From Bugulina stolonifera (lineage: Eukaryota > Bryozoa > Gymnolaemata > Cheilostomatida > Bugulidae): a stretch of DNA of 64,000 nucleotides. The notes under the pieces are model-generated. The model was not told where the DNA came from. It saw only the letters and a program-made list of their open reading frames with translations, and searched no databases. Positions 46,108-57,500 of this stretch are shown here, piece by piece. The DNA is taken from NCBI GenBank assembly GCA_935421135.1, contig OW285188.1, positions 11,388,733 through 11,452,732 on the forward strand. Direction: 5' to 3'. Made by a program: the position numbers and the translations under genes. Position 1 is the first letter of the stretch, and each line of letters opens with the position of its first letter.

Positions 46108-46770
46108 TGTGATGGTACGCCCAGTCGTATCTTACATCTGACACTCATTATTGCGTGCATACATGTATATATCTGCTTGTACTTTACTCTTATATTGTTA
46201 TATATGATTGTATGATTATATCTAAGTCTTTTAATGCCTTTTATACCCATGTACAGAGGCCCGACCTCTCAGAATCCATTGATATTCATTTTGTACATGA
46301 ATTGGATCATTATAAGCAACTTTTGTAGAACCCGACCTATTTTGGGTCGGCCGTCGGGCTTCCGGCGGCCATCTTGTTGCGCAACTTCCGGACGACCACA
46401 CGTCGTCTTTTCCCGACGTCACGTCGGCCGGAAGTCCTTATACTATATAAAGGGCACTGTTTTACTGTTCATTGTCTCAGTCTACACTTGGCTTTCAATA
46501 AAGACACATCTATACTTGATACAGAGACTTTCTCTTCCTTTTACTAGGTCATTCGCTTTGCGAACCGCCTACTAGGTTGAACTACTCTCTTTCACTGTAT
46601 AGTCTGAAGGTCGGACTTGAGATCAGATGGGTCGTCTTTGGTAGTATTTGGGCTACTGAGACCGCTCGATCTTTTATGTAATGCGAAGTCCTATTACCAC
46701 TCATAGGCACTTCATTTCTGGGTCGATAGTCGTCCAAGGACGACCGCACCAAATCACAGAAACCATTACA
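46108..46770 (+). repeat. 3' LTR of the full-length element
   Basis: It has the same length as the 5' LTR, and I found no mismatch when reading the two. TATATAAA is at 46444-46451. It reads towards gene C, whose ATG is at 46924. Confidence 0.95.
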
Positions 46771-46923
46771 ATATTGTTGAACAGTAATTTACTGTTACAC
46801 AGTTTAATAGTGGCTAGTTAGTACCAAGACATGGAATTCACAGTAAACTTATTATAGTGCTAGTCAAACATATATCCTTTAGTCTATATTGTAGTCTATA
46901 GACCTGGCAGAAGAGTTGGTCTA

Positions 46924-49900
46924 ATGGGAGACAAGGAAGAATCCCAGGCTATAAATAACAGTAGCGCAGAGGAAACCAGGTAAGCTTTACTTGGGGTCAA
47001 GGTGAACATAACTTTCGAATATTCAGCAATCACAGATGTAGATCATGATTGTGTAGACCATAGTCCATACATGTCAATGCACCTCAAATGCTGAAGCTTA
47101 TGTAAGAGCAACAGGAAGCTGGACTCTCGGGTGGAAGAGCTCACCTTCCACGACAGGAACATATGAGACTTGAACTTGTGACCCTGGGGTCTACAGATCA
47201 ACAAGTTAACCACTTCACCATCCTGCTAACCTCATAATATATGTAGACTATGTAGATACTACAGTCATGTAGACCATATATGTAGATCATACATGTAGAT
47301 CATGTATTGTAGATCATACATGTAGATCACGTAGATCATACATGTAGATCACGTAGATCATACATGTAGATCATGTAGATCATACATGTAGATCATACAG
47401 ATCATGCATGTAGATCATACATGTAGATCATGTAGATCATACATGTAGATCACGTAGATCATACATGTAGATCATGTAGATCATACATGTAGATCACGAA
47501 GATCATACATGTAGATCATGTAGATCATACATGTAGATCATACAAGCCATGTAGATCATACATGTACATGTAGATCTTGTAGATTTTTTGCCATTTTTCA
47601 ATTAGCTATTATAATATTATTACTATGTGGTGCAATTTAAGTTATATACATAATTTCTAAATGTAAGCATTGTTGATTGTGAACAGTTAGTTCCTTTTTA
47701 TCACGTGTATTTGGTGCATTCACTGGTGATCTTTTTTATTTATAACAATATCTAATATCGTACACGGTAGAGGTAGAGTTTAACTGTGCTCCGGCTACAC
47801 AGTGAAAACTTCTTTGGGACTATAACTCTCTATAGTCATCCGTGGATCTCTGAAGGTCATCAGTGGATCTCTGAAGGTCATCAGTAGATCTCTGATGGTC
47901 ATCAGTGGATCTCTGAAGGTCATCAGTGAATCTCTGATGGTCATCAGTGGATCTCTGAAGGTCATCAGTGGATCTCTGGGGGTCATCAGTGGATCTCTGA
48001 AGGTCATCAGTGGATCTCTGAAGGTCATCAGTAGATCTCTGATGGTCATCAGTGGATCTCTGAAGGTCATCAGTGAATCTCTGATGGTCATCAGTGGATC
48101 TCTGAAGGTCATCAGTGGATCTCTGGGGGTCATCAGTGGATCTCTGAAGGTCATCAGTGGATCTCTGAAGGTCATCAGTGGATCTCTGAAGGTCACTGCT
48201 CCTGCTATTGACCAAAATTAATGCTCTTGTATGAAAGCCTGGAGTTATGTGCACACCATGTGTCCTCTTTTTGTGCCTTGAAACTGACATTTTAGTAAAT
48301 CACCAGTTTGTTCCCGGCTGTAAGATAAACGTATCCTAGGGATTATGAGCACATCTCTGATTTTGTTATGTGTGTAACCAATGCTACTGATAAGTAAAGT
48401 TCTTGTTGGTATTGAAGGCCATTAATTGAGCATGAAGGAAAAGAGAAGCTGTCTCTCTTGTACAAGATATTGAGAATAGTAAATCTGTTCTGGATATGGC
48501 TTTGTATAGTAAGTTACCCTTTCTCTCATTGCAGCTATCTTCTTTGGAAATAGATGTAGGCGACATCAGGGCTCTCAAGTTCTCGGATTTTCCCCGAGCA
48601 GTCCGGATTTTGAGTGCTTACTCGGGGAGCTCGGGAGGTTTTCCATTATTGATGATCTGCTCGGATTTTGGGAGATTTTCTCACATTAGCTGTATTTTTG
48701 AATTGAAATGCTCCAAATTTCCAAATTAATCTTCAGTTTATCCCATAGCTTGTTAGTTACTTAGGAAAAAGCTACTAATTCCATTACTTTCCAAGGGCAA
48801 GGACTGAATTACAGTATGTACTGGGATTATTAGGCTGTGAGAAATTAGTTAGGCTACCTCCATAGAGCAATAGATATGTACATGTAAGTGACCAACAGCT
48901 TTATTTTATCTCTGACCAATTGCACTGCTTACACTGACTGCAGTACATTGTCCATTTGCTCGGATTTTTTGACTGAGCAACTTGAGAGCCCTGGGCGACA
49001 TACATGATAACTCTCCCGGTCTCACCGGGACCCTCCCTTTTTCAGAACCCGTCTCCTGCAAACTCCCAAGCTCCCGCAAGCCCTCCCGGTTTGGGATTTT
49101 AGTCAATAATAACTTTTATTTGCTATTTTGGTGAATATTATGGGCTTAAAAGCTGACTACCAAGCTAGCAGCTCATACATTTGATGTTTATATGATGTAG
49201 TTTGCTTTGGAGTAATTTTGTTTATTAATGCTATGCAAGCTTAGTCTCTCCAACTATACAAATGAAGAGCTTTTGTTTGTTTTGGAATAGATAGTAAATG
49301 GATAGAAGATAGTATCTCATGGTCATACATAGTATTAGATAGTAATTAATGTTCCTTCATAAACCACCACAAAACACAACAGTGACCAGATTGGTTACAA
49401 GCAGTCAGGAAATGTGATGTAACAGCCTCTAAGCTAATTGCAACAGTTTAAATTAATATTATTTTGTCTTATATTATCTTCGCACTTATATGAGACATTA
49501 TGGTTGCCTAAGTCTGAGACCTAGCCTGTCTGCACAAGTTTTGTGAGGGCAAACAACTCATGTACTAGTGTTTTTAGCAACCTAGTACATGTAGCCTACT
49601 TGAAGCAAAAAATTTTTCACCAGCTTAGTTTGTAACTACATGTAACTGAGAACTGTGCCCACAGCAGGTAGCCCATAAAGTGTGGTGCTCATTGTTAAAA
49701 ACATTTTAGGTATTTTAGCAGTCAAAGAGTCTAAAAATCTCCCTCTTTGATGTCAGCCCAACTTGTCATGTATGGTAGGTGAAGTGAAAAGGACTCTTTC
49801 ATATTATAATCAATAGAGAGAGTCATTTTCGCTGCAACAAAGTAGAAAATTTTTGTGTATAACATAAAACCATATACTGTATGCCTGTAAACTTCTCCAT

Positions 49901-52762
49901 AATAAGGGATAATGAATATTTGATAAGAGAATGTGAGTGCCCTTATTCTACAGATTGCAACGCACATGTAAATTGTTGTATTACTGCATTGTATGCACCT
50001 AATTAGAATATTGCGCTATTTGCACATCTGTCTAGTTTTAATTTCATAATATATTCCTCCCTTTAATTTCATAATCTATTCTTCCCTTTAATTTTAGGGT
50101 TGTTACTCGGAAATAACAGGCCCAGTTTTGCCAGAGTTGATCGTACAAACAGGTTCAACTTATGACATAGTAGCCAGATCTGTGTCTATGAGAGGAGCTG
50201 GGCATGCTCTGGGTGGTATCATTGGTGAGCTACATGAATATTTAGTGAATATAGCCCGGCTGACAAACAGGGTAGCAAAACTTTCCAAGTCATAAATATG
50301 TAGCCTCTCTTTTAATTTTTTTACTTAACTCATTGACCAAAGCTTTGCATGGTGATTTTGCAAAATTTGTTTCAAAGTTCTCTTACTCTTGCAGTATGAC
50401 AAATAATCAAAATTTGTGCATTTGGAATGCAGCATTCATTGCCCACTGTCCCATATCTGTCAAAAGCTACCATTTACATCCTTTTTTTCTCTTCAGGTGG
50501 CTTGACTGTGGACAGATGGTTCAGTTACATAGATGCTCTAATATCTGTAGTTCTCTTTCTGTACACTGCAGTATCAGTAGGGGCAGCTTATGTGCAGAAT
50601 ATAGACCTTCTCTTTGCTGTGTTGCTGGCTCAGGGCACCTTGGAAACTTGGCTTCAAATAGGTAACTCTTACTCCTTGGTAACATCAATGTGTGCGCAAT
50701 CGTCACAGCAATTTACATTTTTATCCTACATGTACATCCTAGTAAAATTATTCTACTCAAAATGAGTAAAATAATTTATGTTACTACCATCATGTACAAT
50801 TATTTCATTATATTGTGTGTTGCTGTTTTCTAGTTAATTCCTTCTGGCCTGCCATGGTCATACAATGGCATAAATATGCTATTGGTTATATTGCAGCAGT
50901 TTTTCCCTCTCTCATTTCCCTTTCTCCTTCTGCACACCGTGGCTTGTATATATGCGATATCTTCATAAGCAAAAATCAATTTTGAAGAAAGAAAAACTTG
51001 AGAAAACTATGTCAGAAGACTGAGATTAGAGAGAAGATAGCTTATCTGCACATGTACATCTCTTTCCATTTGTAGGTGGAAATAGAATAGCACTAAAGAC
51101 ATGGGAAAAGAAAGCTTCAGGCCCACTTCAAGCAGTGAACATTGGTTATAGTTTGGGGAGTATAATAGTACCCCAACTAGTGGCACCATTTCTAGATCCG
51201 AGATTCTCAAGTGGGGCTATCCACACAGGATATAACAGTTCATGTCGAGCTAATGAAACATCGCACTACTCATCAACAACAGTGCTATCAACTTCATTAA
51301 AGTTGACCAATCAAGACTCTGTTAGCTCTGTGACTACAGCAACTGCAAGTGTAACACCAGAATATCCGGCACACTTTGTAATACCGTACTGGATACTTTC
51401 CGGATTAGGGATAGCAATGTCTCTAGTATTCTTAATCTATCATATTCACGGAAGAATGACAGGGATTCGTATAGATGTCAATGTTCAGAAGCAAGAAAGT
51501 TCAAAGTCATCGAACTTTAAAAAATCTATATCTCCATCTAGTTGCTCACCAACAAAACCAGTATATGGAGTACTCATCATAAGCACGCTGTTCTTCTACT
51601 ACATTATAAGTGTTCCACTAAACCGAGTATTCTCAAAGTTTATATTCTCCTACGCCAGAGATGGACCATGTTTGAGTGTCACTGAATCTACATCTTTGGA
51701 ATCGGCATTTTTCGCTGCATCGGCTATCGGCAGACTTTGTGCATTCTTGAGCTCATCTGTTATTCACATTAAATATATTCTTCAGGTAAATATAGTTATC
51801 AGATAAGAGCAACTACAGTATGCTTAAATATAGATAAACAACGGCTATGTTGTGATATGGCTGCATCTCATGGTTCATATTGCACACATGTATATTCAAT
51901 ACAGGTGCTAAGTAGTATCACCAGCTTGAGTTGAACCTATCAGGGAGCGGTAGTGGTAAAAGATGTAAGCGTGAAGTGAGAATGAAATGGCGTGAGAGAA
52001 AAAGAAGACAACTCCAACTAAGGTTGCTAACGCTAGAAATCAAGCTCTTGTTTGCCCCAAACCCCAACGGCCAACCAAAAGCTTTATTTCTGTCTAGTTC
52101 CTCCCTAGTAATAGATATTCCAATGTCAGTTGGAGTTGTCTTCACGCCCTCATGTCACGCTCACATCTTATACCAGTACTCATCAGGGAGTACCTTCTAC
52201 ATTGTGATAAATATGGATTACACAGTGACTGTATTTGATGTTGATATATAACTTAAGTCTCTAAACTTTGTAAAAGTAAAGTTTAACTCAAGAAAGACAC
52301 CCTAAATAAAAGTATGGTCAAAAACCTTATCAATCTCTTTTTATAAAATTTAATGATTTTTGTTTTCTGGTGTTGAACCTAAAAGTTGAACATTTGTATT
52401 ATTTGCAGGTAGACATCCTAGCGGTGCTGGGTTCATGTCTAGTACTCTTCTTCTTCTATAACAATATCACAGTTCTGTGGATTGCCTGCTGCGCTCTTGG
52501 ATTCTTCACTGGACCAATCATACCCTCAGCGTTCGCTTGGGCCAACCACTATATAGAAGTAACCTCTGTAGCCCAGATTATCCCACAAATAGGAGCTGCT
52601 GTAGGCGATGTCGTCTTTCTCAGTCTAGTGGGATACAGTTACCAAAACTTTGGTCCATACACACTTTGGAGTTATCAACTCGCGCTAGGGGCTAGTATTT
52701 GCGTTACAATGTGGATACTACAGATATTTGGAACACTGCATGGGGATCGCTACCAGAAATAG
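46924..52762 (+). CDS. Gene C: MFS transporter, MFSD4/NaGLT1-like, 6 exons
   Basis: Coding exons are 46924-46979, 48418-48508, 50098-50224, 50497-50661, 51076-51785 and 52409-52762, joining to a 500-aa frame. Exon 2 is divergent and easy to miss. It was found from its donor (GTAAGT at 48509), its acceptor (AG at 48416-48417), the right phase, and similarity to the paralogue exon 2 (LLYKILRIVNLFWIWL against TTYKVLRTVVLFLLWL). Gene C is the most diverged paralogue: it has a longer N-terminus (about 18 codons in exon 1) and lacks the acidic C-terminal tail, ending HGDRYQK. Conserved MFSD4-like landmarks remain (MRGAGHALGG, DRWFSYID, FSYARDGPCLSV, GRLCAFLSSS). The retrotransposon LTR that ends at 46770 is 153 bp upstream in the same orientation. 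Intron 1 holds two minisatellites and intron 2 holds a hAT-type MITE. Confidence 0.87.
47225..47580. repeat. Minisatellite of ACATGTAGATCAT units, gene C intron 1
   Basis: TACATGTAGATCATGTAGAT-type units of about 10-13 bp are repeated with variants (GATCACG, GATCATACAG) over roughly 350 bp. Confidence 0.92.
47818..48196. repeat. 21-bp minisatellite with 147-bp higher-order repeat, gene C intron 1
   Basis: About 18 units of GGATCTCTGAAGGTCATCAG plus T. Because 21 is divisible by 3, both strands stay open; the minus strand reads DLQRSTD repeats. Variant units (CCC-type, CAT-type, GAATCT-type) recur in the same order every seven units. Confidence 0.93.
48567..48993. mobile_element. hAT-type MITE, gene C intron 2
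   Basis: 427 bp with TIRs CAGGGCTCTCAAGTT and AACTTGAGAGCCCTG, and a perfect 8-bp duplication GGCGACAT on both sides. Inside are repeated CTCGGATTTT motifs. Confidence 0.92.
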
Positions 52763-53164
52763 CCTTAGTTATCATTTTGTAATTTGAAAGCAGTAATAGA
52801 CATTACAAAAGTTGGGCTTTCTACATGAGCAATGTGGCTAGTCCACCACTTCCTTTTTCGCCAGTGGAATATACTGCATGCATAATACCTGTGAATATAT
52901 TATAATAACATACCGTTGCATGCACTATGTAAAACAATTGTACAATGCATACTACATAATGCTCTGCTCAGCAACCTTGAAGTAGGAATTATATAACTAC
53001 TTAAAATTCAATTTGTAAATTAATCTTGTTTACCTGTCAATTATACATGTAGTTATATAATTAATGATTAATGATATTTTCTATCTTTAAAATATATTTT
53101 CCACTATTAGTTTTCAAAACTAATTTGCAAATTTTAGCTGTTTTCAGCTAGAAAAAGAATAATG

Positions 53165-53472
53165 CAGGGGCGGCTATAGGCACCCACGCCACCATCTTAG
53201 GCGTGTGCTCAATCAAGCATGCAATACTAGCTGTGCTCTGTCAACTATCAATACTACGCATGTCCAGCCTTCAATTCAATTCTCTTTACTTGCTCAGGCA
53301 GTACAGTCATTGTATAGTGCTGTAATAGTCATGTTTTATGTTGTGTAGACTGTACCCATACATGTTCATATTCCACACTTACATGTATCTTGTATTAACT
53401 CACTCAGACGCGTGAAATCCATGACTTCTTGAAAATAGGCTGGTGTTGAAATTTTTCATACATCCGCCCCTG
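53165..53472. mobile_element. hAT-type MITE downstream of gene C
   Basis: 308 bp with ends CAGGGGCGG and CCGCCCCTG and a perfect 8-bp duplication GAATAATG (53157-53164 and 53473-53480). Confidence 0.9.
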
Positions 53473-53480
53473 GAATAATG

Positions 53481-54534
53481 TATGAATGTTACCAGGGTTA
53501 AAACATTGGATGCAGCATATCTAAGAGTAGACTGTGGATTACATAATGCTAGTAAGATTACTCAGCTACATCGGCACCCATTTCACATATAAATGTACAT
53601 TTAATACTCACATACATTAATAGTTACTGCAGAAATTAAACTGGAAGTTATCGTCTCTTTACTGTTGTTACTCCATCCAAGTGGTATGTGTGCCAAGAGA
53701 AGTAATAGTAAATTATCAGCTATTGGTTTTACCTTATTTTGTTCATTCAATATGCCTGTGCAGTCAAGTTACTCCTTTGTTCACAGAATTCATAAAACAC
53801 ATCTTTTACCTTTTGGTTTCTAGTAAAATGCAGATCCACTTTCACCATACCACGCCTTACCGTACCATACACTACTGTACCACACATACACCGTACTCTT
53901 TTATGATATCCATGTCATACTGTGGTGGTGTTTAACACCATTTATATATAAATATTATGAATTTGCCTAGACTACTGTTTAATGTGAAGTTGTCCTCTCT
54001 CATTGTTTACTTGAAAATAATTATATGAAAATAGAATGCCTTGGAAATCATGACTTCATGTGCACTGAGGAAGCCTCATACGAGTATAACTGAAGAATTG
54101 CTCTTCACTATATTTCCTATTGAAATATTTCTCTTCTATATCTATCTTGTATACATTACATGCAGTCATTTTGACTTATATATTAACCTTTATTTTTAAA
54201 GCAAGTATAAATTTATATAAATAACAAATCAGAACCAAATTATGCTCTCCATGTAAATAATTTGCTGCCAGTTAGAATTTCGACTTCAATTTATAGATAG
54301 ATCCCTTGCTGAAGGAGCACCGTAGGTAAACCATTGACACACCGCAGGTAAACTAATAACAAACCGTATAGTCACTAATATTGCTAGACACTGGTATAAA
54401 ATCACTACACTAGTTCCTTACTGCATATATTCAAGTAACCATATTATTGTTCCAAGCTCAAAGTCTAACTGGAGGAGGAGTCAGGTGATCGTCTTGAAAC
54501 AGAAAGTTGACAATCCGGAATGAGTTGGGAAGAA
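53481..54534. other. Convergent intergenic between gene C and the sorting nexin gene
   Basis: The two genes end towards each other. AT-rich, with a lone AAGTTGTCCTCTCTC MITE arm near 53990. Presumed 3' UTRs, with no clear shared signal. Confidence 0.5.
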
Positions 54535-57500
54535 TTACGCAATAGCTGTGGCTTCTGGTAGAAACTGTTCCCACTGCTTTATAATCTGTAAAGGACACAG
54601 CACAGTGAACAGTTGGTTAGTGGCACCAAAATAGTATGTTAACTGTTTGTTCATGCAGAGAAATTAGCATACATGTAGATTCGCATTTGATTGCACTTGA
54701 ATTTGCACTGCACTTAGAAATATGACATTACTCAATGCTACAAATGGGGGTTGACATAATACTTCTTGGACTTTTCATTTTACATGTAATTGTAAGAAAT
54801 CCATAGATTGTATTTTGAATCGAAAGTTTACAAGTATTGATATGATATTCAACAGAATAGAGTTATTCCTTCCTTACACCAGTAAGTGTTACTACTGGGA
54901 GATGGAAGGTAATCAGTAATTTTGACACAATTTATTTATAGCTGAATAGTATAGAAGTGACATCACACAGCTGATGACAATGCCCATTATTCAAACTGTA
55001 GTCAAAACTATACTACTTTCTCAATAACAAACATACCATACTGATGCAAAATACGAGTCTAGTCTAATGGCATGTTGTACATGTAAATAATACTGTTGAT
55101 CATACAACGTATTTTTAATATCAAACAAAACGCTTGTACTGCTAGCAGTAAAACAATGACAACTTGGGTGCTGTATTGTAGCCACATGGACATAATAAGA
55201 AGTTGTCTCCTCCCAAGATTATTTTAGAAGAAGACAACTTCTCATCATGATGAATAATTTATTGCAGTAGTACCGATACTTCACTGTTATACATGTATGA
55301 TGCTGTATAGTGTATATGGTTACTTACAAGAATATATGGTGTAGCAACAAGTTAAACCCACCTGCTCTTCATTATTTAGAAGTCGTTCTAGATAGTTGAC
55401 TAAATTGGCTTTAAAATCTTTACACCTCTTCCTGTCAAATCCAGCCATTTCTTTTTTCAGAGCATCACTAATCTTGTTGAAGTCCCTCTCTCCCTTGTCA
55501 ACCCTTTCCTCCCACTATATATATAAACAGGTGAATATTTTTATTATAATGCAAAACCCATTTCACCTTTGAATTTGTCTTCTCGTGAAAAATAGCATGC
55601 ACGGGAGCACAACTCCAAACTATGTGACAAAAGCTGCAATCAAAGGTGATTTTCTACCCAGTAACTAAACAGAAACCAAGCAGAAAGTATTATTTTGTGT
55701 TATTATTTCCATCCCTACACACAGCATTGTACAAAGGAACAAAGACTTGACCTAGAGTACTACAGCTTGACTACACTACAGAGCTGACTGGAATAGAGAC
55801 AACAGAGAGAGGACAACTTAGCATTACCTCTTTACATTCAGCCTGCATTTGTGGTATTTTATCCGTCTTGTTTGCTAGTTCTAACTTCACTTTAGCTTCT
55901 CGTTTTTTGGTCAATGTCACCTCTGCATCTTTCCACGTCTTGTGAATCTTTATCCTCTCACTGAAGACATCCTGTGTCAAGGTCATTTAACATTAGCACA
56001 ACATTGCAACAAAGAGACACTTAGCGGAACAAACGTTCCATAACCAATCAAGGATTCAAAACTTTCACATCTACATATAGGCTTACATTGTAAATTTATA
56101 TTGTTAAAACATGCCCAACTGTCTGTTCCACATGACGGCTAATCTACATACATACAGATATATAAACTAAAATTGCACGCTTGAAATACCAGCAAAGGAG
56201 AACAATAACTGTAATACACTGTATATAATAGACTACCTTGACTGCACTGATCTGACTCAGGTAATCCTTGAGTAGTTCACTGAAAGTAAAGAAGTCAGAG
56301 TCAGCCTGCTCCTCAGTGATCTGCTGGAGACTCTCCTCCACTTGAGACAGCTTTGTCATGACCTGAGACAAGTTAGTATGCTCATCACAGCTAGCAACCA
56401 CAGCCAGTGCTTTAGCCAGTTGACTCGTATTCTGTGAGTTTACTATCAACAAGATAAACATCAACTAATAGTCCAATATAATGCATGAGCTCCTGTAGGT
56501 GGTATTGTGATGTCTAGCAGGTGTATGTAAACTGTAGCACATTATGATAGCACATTCTTTGACTTTTTAAAAGTTCCTTGAAACTTTATTATATCAATGA
56601 AGCATCAATAAAACCGATTATTTACTAAACAGTAAATGTTTCTCGCCAAAGCTATAATATGACTACTTAAGATATAAGAAGACTAAAACATATTATTATT
56701 GGTTGACTAGTATAAACAAAATACACTAACAAAACCCTTGGACCTCAGAAGCGACACGCAACACTTAGCCATGCCGACACGTAACACTGACCATGTCAAA
56801 ATGTAACACTGACCATGCTGACACGTAACACTTACCATGCTGACACGTAACACTTACCATGCTGACACGTAACACTTACCATGCTGACATGTAACACTTA
56901 CCATGCTGACATGTAACACTTACCATGCTGACATGTAACACTTACTTACCATGCTGACATGTAACACTTACCATGCTGACATGTAACACTTACCATGCTG
57001 ACATGTAACACTTACCATGCTGACATGTAACACTTACCATGCTGACATGTAACACTTACCATGCTGACATGTAACACTTACCATGCTGACATGTAACACT
57101 TACCATGCTGACATGTAACACTTACCATGTCGAAATGTAACACTTACCATGTCGTTTCATCACCAGGACCTCAGAGCTCTCATGTAATTTCCTCAGTTGA
57201 ATTTCTAGATTCTCAATCTGCTGTATTTTATCTTCAAACCACTGTCAACACATCATACAACATATTACTGTATAACAAACTACTGCAGTAGACACGTTAT
57301 ACAACATATTACTGTATAACAAACTACTGCAGTAGACACATTATACAACATATTACTGTATAACAAACTACTACACAATGATATAATATGTAGTACATTG
57401 AATAGAGATTACAGGGATCACTCACGTACATCCACACACAACAGTTAGGAATGACATCACAGCTCAATATCCTATCAATATCAGTTAGTTGATTGGCTAG

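Larger units (their letters stand above)
40412..46770 (+). mobile_element. Full-length Ty3/gypsy LTR retrotransposon
   Basis: The element is 6359 bp: a 5' LTR at 40412-41074, a primer-binding site, one Gag-Pol frame, a polypurine tract, and a 3' LTR at 46108-46770. The LTRs are both 663 bp, begin TGTGATGG, end CATTACA and appear identical when read side by side. The target duplication is the 4-bp ATAT (40408-40411 and 46771-46774). Intact LTRs and frame indicate a recent and possibly active insertion. The coding part is clearly more GC-rich than the host DNA around it. It lies between genes B and C in the same orientation. Confidence 0.96.

Noticed and set aside
47820..48290. 156-codon minus-strand frame of DLQRSTD repeats as a protein gene
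   Set aside because: It is a by-product of the 21-bp minisatellite, which stays open on both strands, and lies in an intron of gene C.
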